From positions 806,001 to 870,000 of the forward strand of contig JAPMAC010000221.1 of assembly GCA_028671895.1 (NCBI GenBank): a stretch of DNA of 64,000 nucleotides, written 5' to 3'. The number at the start of each line of letters is the position of its first letter. The stretch's first letter is position 1. The notes under the pieces are model-generated. The model was not told the DNA's origin, did not search any database, and was given only the letters and a program-made list of their open reading frames with translations. Positions 12,750-23,800 of the stretch are shown here, piece by piece. The DNA comes from Oenanthe sinensis (taxonomy: Eukaryota > Streptophyta > Magnoliopsida > Apiales > Apiaceae). Made by a program: the position numbers and the translations under genes.

Positions 12750-14252
12750 GACTTGTTTTGCTCAGGAGATGTGTCCCTCCTTGATGATCTATTATTCTTC
12801 CTAAGGCTGCCTATGCCAAGAACATCTTCTCTTCGGAGAATATTTTTGCCTTGGTGTACATATCATTCAAGCATGTTAGAGGGAAGTCGAAAAGTGATTT
12901 TAATAGCTTCATGCTTCATGTTTTATCCAATCCACCATAAAAGAAACCCAGGGCCTGATTTTCGTCCAGCGATGACACTTTTTCACATTCTTGTTTGTAT
13001 CGCTTCATAAAAGATGTTAGAGGCTCGTCGGACCTTTGTTTAACATTGTTGAAGGAAGCAGCCAGTTCTCCGATCCTTCGATTATAATCGTAATGCTTCA
13101 AGAACTTCGATTTCAGTTGATCATATGAGTAGATTGAATTAAGGATAAGGGTTTAGTTCTAACCTTGTGTGTCATCCCTCAAATAAACTTCAAACATATT
13201 GCACATGATGATTTCATCGTGGTCAACGCACTTTATATGCCTCTCATACTGAGTAACATGCTCGTAAGGATCGATTTTTCCATTGTAGCAAGTCATCTTT
13301 GGGATCACATGACCAACCCTAGGGACATATTCTCGGATATCTCTAAACAACGGTGACTTAGTTGAATAGTGTTGGTTTCCACCTCCCCTCATCTTCTTTT
13401 CTAACTTCTCCAACTATTCACGCAAGAGAGCTGCTTCATCACGATGGTTGTTATCATAGTTTCGGTCATCAGTGTCATGTGCACTTTTTCTATGATTATC
13501 ATCATGTCGCCGATGGTAGTCGTCATCATCACCCCAATAACCATTATTGTTTCCACGACCCCCACAATTATTACCATCTCCGCCGCCATGGCCTCCATTA
13601 TTCCTTCTGTCATTATTTCCCCAGTCACCTTTATCAACATAAGGAGGAGTGTTTCCTCGCGGTGGTGATTTTTCTGGGGGTCTGTCGCGCACTTTACGAT
13701 TATGTCAGTCACTTGATCTAGATCTTCTTCGTCTTGGTGATCGATCTCCTAGAGGTGATGTTCTGTGAGGTGATCGACCTCGTGGGGGTGTCTTCTGCCA
13801 AGGTTTTGATTGAGATGGCGTCGTTCATTAGCAAACTCTCTTTCACAATTGTCAATATCTCTTATCCTTCTTTGGATATCTTCATCGCGGATTCTCCTAG
13901 TCTCTTGTTGCCTCGCATACGACCCCTCACGTTCAGCGTCATCGGATGCGTGGTTGAGATCTCTCTTCAAGTTTCTGCCCCTTGGGGGTGTGTTTTCCCC
14001 TCTATCATGGGTATTAGGCCTATCTGTTATCTCCATAAGAATACTTCGTGCATCCCTGACAAGAGGTTGTTGTTCACCTTGTCGATGATGACCCTCCAAA
14101 GATGTTCTATCCAGATGGATTGCCCGGCCATCGTTGTCAACGGAGATTCGAGTAATGGTAGATTTGACATGCTGAGAGGTTTCGCCAACGGTGAAATTGT
14201 TGAATGGGTTGAAGGTGTGAAGAGGTGTTTGATATGATCTTTCACGAGTCAT
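12750..14252 (-). pseudogene. Gypsy gag remnant of element J
   Basis: ATG at 14252, 29 nt downstream of the primer site. The first frame (14252-13749) is an Arg- and Asp-rich segment with an RGRNLKRDLNHASDD motif. After a frameshift, a Gly/Asn/Asp-rich linker (about 13690-13440) leads into the capsid-like part: PKMTCYNGKIDPYEHV near 13310 and YDYNRRIGELAASFNNVKQR near 13090, typical of the retrotransposon gag family. Stops occur at 13414-13416, about 13159 and 12916. Gag would form the virus-like particle, but this copy cannot give full-length protein. Confidence 0.65.
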
Positions 14253-14280
14253 TGATTGTTTCTTCCTTTTACTCTAAACG

Positions 14281-14299
14281 ACTCCCACAGACGGCGCCA
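14281..14299 (-). other. Primer-binding site of element J
   Basis: The minus strand reads TGGCGCCGTCTGTGGGAGT, the TGGCGCC-type primer site found in many plant gypsy elements. It lies five bases inside the LTR end, between LTR and gag, and so fixes the orientation. Confidence 0.7.
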
Positions 14300-14304
14300 A
14301 ATAT

Positions 14305-15442
14305 TGAAACCAATTTTCGTCGTTTACAAGCTTCAATATTAAATTTATTATCGGGTATTCGAATAGAGATTATAAGAAGAAAGGGTAAATATATTAAGAA
14401 CACAATTACGGTTTTTGGGACTGCTCTTGAGAGTATTGTAATCAATAGGATTGAGCATTCGGTTCGGTTAACCGATAACCCAACCGATTAACCGAAAAAA
14501 ATTCGGTTCGGTTAGCTATTTTATAATATTCAGTTAGGTTTTCAGTAGAAGTTTTTTCAAAATTTGGTTATTTGGTAATTCGGTTATTAACCGCGGTTAA
14601 CCGAATAATCAAATTTACTAACCAATTTAATATTATATATATATATATATATATATTTCTAAAATAAAATTACTAACACATAACATTCCCCTTCAATATT
14701 TTCAGGAAGATTAGGTGGTAGCAGGCTAGCAGCACTTGATTACTATAATTTAATTAACTTTTTGTAGTATAAATTCGAATATAGGTTTTTGAAGTTACCT
14801 TGAATGTTTGATCATTCAGAAAGAAAATAAGACAAACACTCAGTATACCCCAACTTTGACATCACAATTATATCATTTACAATTATACAATTGTTCTGTC
14901 ATTTTATACTAGAAAATATATTTTTTTGCGGATAAATCTAAAAATTATAATTTTTGTCCGATTGTTGGTGTATAATTTCTGTTCATAAATTCGATTTTCG
15001 GTAATAACCAAAGTAATAATTTCGATTTCGTTTGTGAAGCGAATTAATTTTGGTTTAGTTTTCAGTGATGTTTTTCTGACAAATTCGGTTTCAGTTAACC
15101 AAAAAAAATTTGGTTTCGGTTTCGGTTAACTGAATGCTCACCCCTAGTAATCAATATTGAATTTCGGATCTCTCTCAAGGTGCCTTATAAGGTTCAAGTT
15201 CACATAGTTCAATTTGATTTAGAATCGTATTTCTGGTATAATTGAGGCCCAGCCCGTGACCAATTCTTTAGGAACAAGTAATGTCCGGATGAAAAGTATT
15301 TTAGGTATTTGGAACCTTTTAGAATGAGGTTTCCTATACCATAATTTATTTTCACCTCCTTTAAGTATCAAACTCAATAATTTATGGGCTTTTGTTTATT
15401 GGATCGGACTCAGCATATGCATTAGGCTTCCTTATATTTGTT
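14305..15442 (-). repeat. 5' LTR of element J, split by a MITE
   Basis: LTR parts 14305-14446 and 15156-15442 match the repeat at 8987-9434 in order and orientation. The 14447-15147 insertion and its 8-bp duplication explain the extra length. Confidence 0.6.
14447..15147. mobile_element. hAT-type MITE in the LTR of element J
   Basis: About 700 bp with terminal inverted repeats: left AGGATTGAGCATTCGGTTCG, right (reverse complement) TAGGGGTGAGCATTCAGTTA. It is flanked by the 8-bp duplication TAATCAAT at 14439-14446 and 15148-15155, the length typical of hAT transposition. Subterminal CGGTTAACCG motifs are abundant near both ends. There is no transposase, so it is non-autonomous. Confidence 0.85.
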
Positions 15443-16174
15443 TGATTCAACCATCAGACTCAACATGATTTTGGGCTGTAGTCGAAGGCTCGAATATTGA
15501 TGGACTAATATTTCACATATGCAAATAACTTTCGGACAAGAATATGCAGGTCCAGTCTTTGAAAATTTAGTGAATATATTTTGTATCAAAACCTATATTT
15601 GCCCAATACAGTGTTCAGTAATGGATAACTCTATGTTGTCGTCTCTAGAGTAACCTCACCTGCGAGACTGAGGATTATTTGTGTTAACGAGAATGAAATG
15701 TATGATGGTTATACAAAAATTATTATATACCATAAAATCTTCAATGATATTGTATCCATAGAATGACTTCATTTTTAAGCACCAAATTTTTTTACAGTAC
15801 ATATAGACTCTATTCTATTGAACAATAATAAACCAAAACTTGAGACACTACGCTTTATAGTGGCTTATATACTGGGCACAACTGATTTCAAATCCTTGTT
15901 AAATATAAAATGTTTACTTCAATCTCTTTAGCTCTTATGGCCACTTTTCTTTTTTACTTTCCTTTGATCCTTTTCATGCCATCTGCATATACTCCAATAA
16001 CAGAGTCTGATAGATTTCGCCTTGGAGTTTTCCGATGAGTTCTTTAATACCGATTTTTAAAAACACCAGTACTAACTGTTGGAATTGCTATGATGATTTA
16101 ACATTATTTTGAATTACTGCATAATGTACATTGTCTAGGAACAACCATATTTCATTAATCACAATTTATTTTTA
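15443..16174. other. Anonymous intergenic DNA
   Basis: No open frame of note, no LTR end and no RNA gene were recognised. The first bases may be flank or residual gypsy sequence. Confidence 0.4.
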
Positions 16175-17430
16175 TCGAGACTCATCCTACATCTAAAATT
16201 GTATGTATTTTCAGAAAAACTTAGCAATGGATCTTATATCATTGTAAGTCATTGCCTTTACCAACGACTTTTAATTTAATTATAACTATAAAAATGTCGC
16301 TTGTATATACTTCTCAGGTTCTAGAAAAGAGACTTTAACTTCGATACAGGTTTTTACTTTAGATATAAGGAAATCAAATGATACACAATAGTGTCCTTCT
16401 ACCTTGTATTAATGAGCAAAAGTATTGATGGGAACTAAATGTACAATCATTTTTTGTATATTTATTTTCAAGTTGATTTTATATTTCTACATTTGTTTGG
16501 TGCTGGTCAACATCCTAATACAAACTCTAGTAAATCCATTTTATGAGAAAGAAGCAAAATTGTATGCCAAATTTTTAGTACATCTGAATACCTAATCAAC
16601 ACTATATGGCTATGTTTTACATTTCTATTTATTTGAAGATAAAAAAAGGCCCTGACATACTTGTTATGATAAACTCAATTGTAGCATATCAAAGAAGTGA
16701 AATATTAGGAGTTGAGAAGATATGACTTTGTTATAACCTTCCATATGCTAAGTAACCCCATCGATGTTGGACAAGTTGAATTTATGATATTTGTTTCACC
16801 TTCCTAGACTATATTCTATTTCCAATTAATGTTTATCATACACCACCTCACTAAGCTTTTCTTGGCTGCAAGATAATTTGTTCTAGTGTGCTATAAAGGT
16901 CGCTTTCGCGCACCTAATATATTTTTCAAACTTCCATCGAGATTCATCCTGCATCCAACATTGTATGTATTTTCAAAAAAAAATTAGTAATGGACCTTAT
17001 ATCATTATATGCTAGTGCCTTTATCAATGACTTTTAATTTAATTATAACTATAAATAAATCGCTCATATATACATTTCATTTTCTGGAACTGAGACTCTA
17101 ACTTAGATACAGGTTTTTGCTTTATATAGAAGGAAATCAAATTATGCTCAGTGGTTTCCTCCGACCATGTATTAATGAGCAAAAGTATTGATTCCACAAG
17201 TACTTGGTGCTAGACAACATGCTACTGGAGTCTCAAATTATTCCATTTCATGGGCAAGAAGTAGAGCCGTATGCCGCATCTTTAATACATCTAAATATCT
17301 AATATGCATAATTTGGCTATTTTTAAAATTTTTATTTATTTGCATATACAAAAATGACCTTGATATATTTTCTATGACAAACTTAATTGTAACCTATCAA
17401 AGAAATGAATTATTGGAAATTGAGAAAATT
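16175..17430. repeat. Diverged direct duplication, about 0.5 kb per copy
   Basis: Copy 1 (about 16175-16710) and copy 2 (about 16935-17430) share long blocks in the same order, for example GACTTTTAATTTAATTATAA, GATACAGGTTTTT, TGTATTAATGAGCAAAAGTA and CCTATCAAAGAA/CATATCAAAGAA. About 225 bp separates them. No coding domain was recognised in either copy, so their nature is unknown. Confidence 0.7.
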
Positions 17431-18669
17431 GTTAAGGTTAAGAGGCTTGTTCATTTTAGATTTCTTACTAAGTGTTAAATTACTTTGACTAGGCGACTTA
17501 ATATTGAAAACTGGTTCTTTTCAGAGTAAGAGAAGAACTATTATGGATGATCCTTTTATCAGAAATTATATTCAGGATCTCCTCAAAAATATTTTAACAA
17601 AAGTTTTGCTTAAGCTCATCAAACTTTACACAAGGATCAGAATCCCTTCATTTCAGAGGAAGTAATGACTTTTGTTTATATTTTCTATGCTAACCATCTA
17701 TTTCCTGCTCTTGCCATCATTTTAATCTCATTCTCGTAATGTTTCCTTATGTTTAAAACACAATTAATGGGATTATCTAGATATATAGATGAATATGACA
17801 CTAGTACGAAACATATGGTATGGGTTTGCTGTTGGTATCATTCAAGTAATGACCCCTATTTTACATTTGACTAAAACCCCTGACACATTTGGCAGCCTCG
17901 AATCTCCTCTTCTCGATTAAAAAGGTTTGTAAGTATCTCTCTAAAATTTATTCTTTTCATGCATTTTTAATATTTCAATTTTTACATGATATAAATTGTC
18001 TAATATGACGATCCAAAATATGTGTGTAGTTGTTTTTTAAATGTACAGCTTGGACCCATCTTTTTACCAAACTCTAACTTGTGGATTGAGATATGATGAC
18101 AGATGGATGAGAACCTGAACAAAACTCAATTCTGACTTTGGCTCGTTAGTTTTGATGCTAACAAAGGGTTGAATTCATGCCTCATCAATTCATATATCAA
18201 TACAAGATTTACGACATTAACCTATTTCTCAAAGTTATAGGCCTCGCCATTGTAAATTTGTCCAAGGGCATGATGGAATCACGACAACCCACTGCTTGTT
18301 CTATTTCCTACTTCTTGCTCCCGATGTTAGAAGGTCTTCTCATTGCAATGGAGGGGCTCTACCTGTTAATGTAGTTATAATTGTAATACGAATTTTCCTA
18401 TTGCATGACCTTACTTCTAAGCTCCCCAAATGAAGGTATTCATTTATTTATATTATAATTTATGTTATATATTGATTGTCAAAAATGTTTTAATAATATA
18501 TGTACTAAACCGCCTTTGGACAAAATTGAGATGGATAATGTAGTACGCAGTGATATTAGCCTATGAATAGAACCCTTGAACTTATGTTTTAACATATACG
18601 CAAAAGTAATAAATTAGAAGTTATATAGTTACTTCTCTTTTGCTCATTAGTCTTATTGTCTTTAATTAG

Positions 18670-18670
<1 letters not shown>
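17431..18670. other. Anonymous intergenic DNA
   Basis: AT-rich, no supported gene. Short open frames here show no domains and no conservation signal that I can judge. Confidence 0.4.

Positions 18671-18717
<47 letters not shown>
18671..18717. repeat. Compound microsatellite (TC)n(TA)n
   Basis: A run of CT dinucleotides passes directly into a run of TA dinucleotides. Confidence 0.95.
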
Positions 18718-18721
18718 GGAA

Positions 18722-18873
18722 AACTTATATGGAGACCACATTTTTATTGCAGATGTCGGAGACCATATATGTACTGCTTGCAGAACATATTTTGTAGAAT
18801 ATTACAATGTTCTACAAACAGTACATATATGGTCTCCGATATCTCCAACAAAAAGGCGGTCTCCATATAACTT
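18722..18873. mobile_element. Fold-back MITE-like hairpin
   Basis: Two arms of about 65 nt are near-perfect inverted repeats. The left arm starts AACTTATATGGAGACC and the right arm ends GGTCTCCATATAACTT. Each arm contains a second GGAGACCATATATGTACTG block, and a short loop separates the arms. TA tracts flank the hairpin, so a TA target is likely, but a unique duplication cannot be shown. Confidence 0.7.
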
Positions 18874-18912
18874 AACCTATATATATATATGAATATGAAT
18901 ATGAATATGAAT

Positions 18913-19036
18913 AACTCGTTAATAATCACAGGAAGAGATGAATGTTTACTTTGGAAAATGAGATGATAACAACAAACTCGTTAATAATCACAGGAAGAGA
19001 TGAATGTTTACTTTGGAAAATGAGATGATAACAACA
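18913..19036. repeat. Perfect 62-bp tandem duplication
   Basis: Two adjacent copies (18913-18974 and 18975-19036) begin AACTCGTTAATAATCACAGG and appear identical. They lie at the downstream end of the viral copy, just inside the TA tract, and may have arisen during integration or later slippage. Confidence 0.9.
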
Positions 19037-19229
19037 ATATTTACTCAACAATTTAAACAAGTAAGAAATAATACTTAAACCAGACAAGAAGTCGGTATGA
19101 ATCTAAGCATGAAACAATGTTTACTGAAAATATTATATTACTGGAAGTTACTTGCTATATACAAGAAAAGAGAATACAATACTAGAGAACTAGAAGAGAA
19201 GAGAATAAAACTTACAAAGCAGTTTGCAT

Positions 19230-19500
19230 CCTGCCTAAAACATACAACTGAAGCTCATATATATAGAGCAATAAAAGAGGGAAAAGAACAGTCTTCCCAT
19301 TAACTGAACATGTTACTGGAGTAAAAGTGAAAAGTTATTCGAGTAAAAACATGTTACTTAAGTAAAAGCAAAAGTAAAAGTAAAAGTAAAAGTAAAAGTA
19401 AAACTAAAATAACTGGTCAGTATTTTTGTCTTTAACTGACGGCTGATTTTGTCGTTTTGCTGAAGTCTTTGACTGTCGACTGATTTGTCGTTTTGCTGAA
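19230..19500 (-). promoter_or_regulatory. Putative pregenomic RNA promoter of the endogenous virus
   Basis: On the minus strand a TATA-like CTATATATATGAG lies at about 19257-19269, with predicted start near 19230. Upstream is an (AAAAGT)n hexamer run (about 19361-19406, plus-strand reading). Two imperfect copies of a block of about 35 bp containing CGTTTTGCTGAA follow at about 19432-19500, with a TGACG motif as in as-1 elements. The position, after the last ORF and before the genome wraps to the primer site, is where caulimovirids carry their main promoter. Activity is inferred only. Confidence 0.5.
19361..19406. repeat. Hexamer microsatellite (AAAAGT)n
   Basis: Seven or so near-perfect copies of a 6-bp unit inside the upstream part of the viral promoter region. 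Confidence 0.85.
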
Positions 19501-19560
19501 AAATTCTGACTGATGAATAGTAAAAAAGTTTTTACTGTTCATAAATAGTGAATTTCATTT

Positions 19561-20878
19561 TTATACATATGGGTCTTGTGCATCTTGTAGAATGCCATAT
19601 GGATTTGTGACTGATTGATGACTAGAACTTTGACTTCTTTCAGAGGAATTGCTGTCTGAGCTTTCTTCTTTGAGACTGTTGACTCGGTCTCGGATGACTT
19701 TCAATAGATCATTTAACTCTGAAGTTGACAACCTGTTAATTGTAGAAACATCCAAAGAAGAAGATTCTTCTGATTTAACCTTTTCTTTGGTAACTAGTTT
19801 TTGATTTATTACTGGGAATTCTTTCTGGACTTGACTTATTATTCTGTTAATATCAAATTTATCCCACTATTTAACAAAATGAACTCTCGCAACACAACTA
19901 TATCCATCATGTTGAGTTACTAAAACTGAATGACTTCCTGCCTTGAGTGTCGTTACTGTGTCCTGTATGGGCATGGTTATTTTGAATTGCCATTTTGAAA
20001 TCCAAGGCACTTTGTATTTACTAAAGAAATGAAGGACTTCATATCCTACATAATCAGGATTTTTACTAGTTCTGACTTTGTTAAAATACTCTATTTGATC
20101 CCAGAGTATTTCAGGGATGATGACTCTTAAAGGACCATAAATATTCCATCAACCTGTGAACAAAAGTGGAATTGGACTTTTGAATTTATGGTCAAATTGT
20201 ATGAACCATGAATGACTGAATGACTGGTTTTGATATAAAAATAAATTGTTCCATGCCTCAATATAATCATAATAACAAAAATGTTGAGGAGGGTTAGTGT
20301 GTAATAACTGAAGATCAGATGGGTGGCTATGCCACTTATCTTGGGAAATTATCTGTTTAATATAAATAGAATGATAAAGGATCTTGGATTCATCCCTTCT
20401 ATCAAAGATTGGTTTAATGGTTACTGAATCTGTTTGAAGTAAAATTTCTTTGTAATATGACAGATTTATATGGGGCTAAAGGCTCAAAATGCCATCCTGG
20501 GGGGAAATATTGAGTTGCTAGCTTGACTGGGTCATTGTTGGGTTTCATGAATTGTTCCATGAAAAACAAGTTATATTCAGTCCTCTGAACATAATCGGTA
20601 ATTTATTTTGAACATATGTCAAAAGGAATGATTTGCTTACTGGGGACAATTGGTTTACTGGAATTAGCAAATGGATCTATAACTGGGGGATTACTGGCAA
20701 GGACAGTATTATAAGGTTTAGGGATTTGGCCTAAAACCTGATATCGGTTGACTACATCAATTGGTTGGACTGGAATAACTGGATGAGGAACCATGATTCC
20801 TTTAAGTTTACTATCATAACTGACTCTGCCACGAGAGCTGCTTCCTCCTCTACCCTCAGGGTTTCTTCTGACACTCAT
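19561..20878 (-). pseudogene. ORF2 of the endogenous caulimovirid, unknown function, broken
   Basis: ATG at 20878 lies inside the end of ORF1, overlapping it by 23 nt in another frame. The frame is broken by a stop at 20603-20605, a frameshift near 20470-20480, and stops at 20149-20151 and 19867-19869. It then runs to a natural-looking TAA at 19561-19563. The middle part is rich in aromatic residues (Trp, Tyr, Phe). The C-terminal part is Ser- and Glu-rich with several SSS and SES runs. The second ORF of florendoviruses has no established function, and I can assign none here. Confidence 0.7.
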
Positions 20879-23800
20879 TTCTCACTCCTGTTTGTAGAAA
20901 TTCTCTAGTTAGAAAATCAGGGATAGAGTTTTCACTTCCTTTAATATATTGTATATCAAATTCAAATATACTTAATAATGCTTGCCATCTAGCAAAAATT
21001 TGTTTTGATGCAACGTTTTGAACGTCTTTTTCTAATATATATTTTGCTGATTGACAATCAATTCCAACCAAAAACTTTTGATTTAAAAGTTCATGCTGGA
21101 ATTTATTAATACACAAAACTAAACTTAAAATTTCTTTTTTAATAGTTGAGTAATTTTGTTGAGTATTATCCCAAGCTCCTGAATGAAAACAAACAATTTC
21201 TTCCTTAGAAGAGTGATCAATCTTTTGTTTGAGAATTCCTCCGAATCCAATTTCAGAGGCATCAGTTTCAACAATTTTAAATGCAGAAGAATTTGATATT
21301 CCAAGACAAGGAAGAGTCTTGATATATTTTTTAATGTCTTGGATAATAGAAGTATGAACTGAAGTCCAAGGTGGGGGATTACTCTGTAATCGTTCAAACA
21401 ATGGTTTACACTGCTTCCTGAGATCCTTATAGAATTCTCCTATATAGTTAAGGGATCCTAAGAATCTTTGAAGCTGAGTTTTATCAAGTATTTCATCAGG
21501 AAATTTGCTAGCAAATTCAATGGCTCTATCTATTGGTTTAATTTTACCATATTGGATAACATGTCCTAGAAACCTTACTTTTGTTTGGAATAGTGAGCAT
21601 TTACTAGGCGAGAGTACTAGTCCGTTAGTTTTGACTGTATTGAAAAAAGAATTTAAATGTTTCCAATGTTCTTCTATTGAATTGGAATAAATTAGAACAT
21701 CGTCAATATAAACTATAATAAAATGACTATAAGGGTTAAATATGTTATTCATGATGTTCTGAAATTCACTAGGGGCATTCTTAAGACCAAATGGAACTAC
21801 ATTCCATTCATAATGTCCAAAAGGAGTAGTAAAAGCAGTTTTATATCTATCTTCTTTACTGATCTGTATTTGCCAGAATCCACTTTTTAAGTCAAATTTA
21901 CTGAATATAACTGCTTGGTTTAACCTGTTTATTAAATCTTTTTTATTAGGTAAAGGATATCTAATCCATTCAAGTACTTTGTTTAATGGTTTATAATTAA
22001 TTACCAATCTTGGTACTCCTCTTTCTTTTTCAGCATTTTTATTAACATAAAAAGCTGCACATGACCAGGGAGATTTACTATTTTTTATTAATCCTTTACT
22101 AAGTAATTCATTAATTTCTTTTTTACAATATTCTAACTGTTCGTGGTTCATTTGAATAGGCCTGGCTTTAGTTGGAATTAAATGTTCCTTAAATTCTTTT
22201 GCATAAGGTAGATTTACTATATGTTTCTTCCTATGCCAAAAAGCATGAGGAATGTCTGAACATAATTCTTTTAATAATTTATTATTAAATTGTTTAATTT
22301 TATTTTGGAGTTCATTATTTGTTAACTGTTCTTCAATTCTTTTATATTTGATTTCATTTTTTAAATGCTTTAAATGGCTCTTTTTACTATTTAATATTGT
22401 AAGAGTTTTAGTAACAAGATTTTCTTGAATAGTTTTTAAATCTTTTTCTTCAGGTTCTAAAATGAAATTAAATATTACTGTTTGGCCTAAGTGTTTACTA
22501 GTTAATCCTTTAGTTGAAGTTGTAAAAGGATAAAGTAAATAAATAAATGGTAGTCCTAATATGATTTTATCAGTCATATTTGTTATTAAGACGAAAGAAG
22601 TTTTAAAACAAACATTGTTTTGACAAATGTGTACATTAGGTAATTTATATTTTATATTCATTTGGCTTCCATTAGCTGAGCTTAATCTTTCATTAGTTTT
22701 TTCATAAAAAGTAGTTGGAACTAATCCTTCTTGAATACAATTTAAATCAGCTCCTGAATCAACAAGGGCTGCAGTTTCAATGGTAAAGGTCTTATTAATT
22801 ATTAATTTAATATTAATATACCATTTTTGAATAGTAATTTCTTTTAGCATTTTTAATGAAAGTCCTTGTTGTCTAATAATTTCGGAGTCTTTATTATTTT
22901 CTGGTTTTTCTTCATCAGAAGAGTCATTTATTAATAATTCTGAATTGTTTTTTATTTGTTCAATTTCTTCTTTTAATTTGGGAATTTCTTGTTTTAGACT
23001 AGAAATTTCTTTCTTCAAAATATTAACTTCTTGGTTTAAATCTGATAATGTTATTTCTTTAACTGGGGTTTTAAATCTTTCAAGAGTCGTACTAAGACTA
23101 AATTTGGGTTTGTCTTTAGTTTTTCTACTCTTATTTTCATTATCTGATGTTAGTAGAATTTTTAATTTATCCATATATTTTATTTTTAATTTTGGATCTG
23201 TTATTTTACTAATTAATTCTATTAATAAATTGGATTCTTCTTCTTGATCTTTATTTAATACATTTAGTGTTTTAGTGGCACAATTGCAATTATCAGTGCA
23301 TCACATAATAATGTTTGGTTTACTATCTTCACTATCAGTATTACTAGTAGTTGTTGATTGGGAAGGTAGATCTGTATAATTTTCGCAAGATTCATTTTCA
23401 ATTTTCATCAATTGTAGGATTAATTCAGTATCTTCATTAGAGATCTGTAGTTGGTTAAGTTTATTTTTGACTCTACATTCATTTTTATAATGACCTGGTT
23501 TGCCACAACCGTGATAAATAATTTTACTTTTATCAAATTTCTTAGTAAACGGTTTATTAAATTTCTTTTTATCAAAAGATTTTCTCTTAAATTTTTGTGG
23601 TTTCTTGTAATATTCTTCTTTATTATCTCTTTTAATATAATTACTATATTTTTTGTATTTATTATTTTTAGTTTTATTTCTCAAAGGAGCTATGGGAGGT
23701 AAACCATATTGCTCACAAAAAGTTCCTAACTCATATTTAGCTCTGTTTTTGTCTTTACTAATTTGCTTAGTAATTTTGTGGTCAATACACATTTTTAATC

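Larger units (their letters stand above)
8987..15442 (-). mobile_element. Degenerate Ty3/gypsy retrotransposon (Tat-like), element J
   Basis: Two diverged direct repeats, 8987-9434 and 14305-15442 (the latter carrying a MITE), act as LTRs. A TGGCGCC primer site lies next to the right-hand LTR and a minus-strand gag follows it, so the element reads right to left. No protease, reverse transcriptase or integrase is visible, so it is deleted or non-autonomous. A 75-bp repeat block and a short plus-strand ORF lie near the 3' LTR, a layout known from some Tat-lineage elements. A solo Angela-type LTR is inserted at 11000-12542. Element ends are approximate because LTR homology stops without a clean TG/CA end on the right, and no target duplication was found. 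Confidence 0.65.

Noticed and set aside
13362..13721. Plus-strand His/Tyr-rich frame of about 119 codons
   Set aside because: It is the complement of the Gly/Asn/Asp-rich gag linker of element J, and the low complexity explains the open frame.
17188..17478. Plus-strand frame of 96 codons in the second copy of the 0.5-kb duplication
   Set aside because: The first copy of the duplication does not keep the frame, so coding is not supported.
19097..19303. Plus-strand frame of 68 codons
   Set aside because: It lies opposite the viral promoter and leader, has a Lys-rich composition from the AT bias, and contains no domain.
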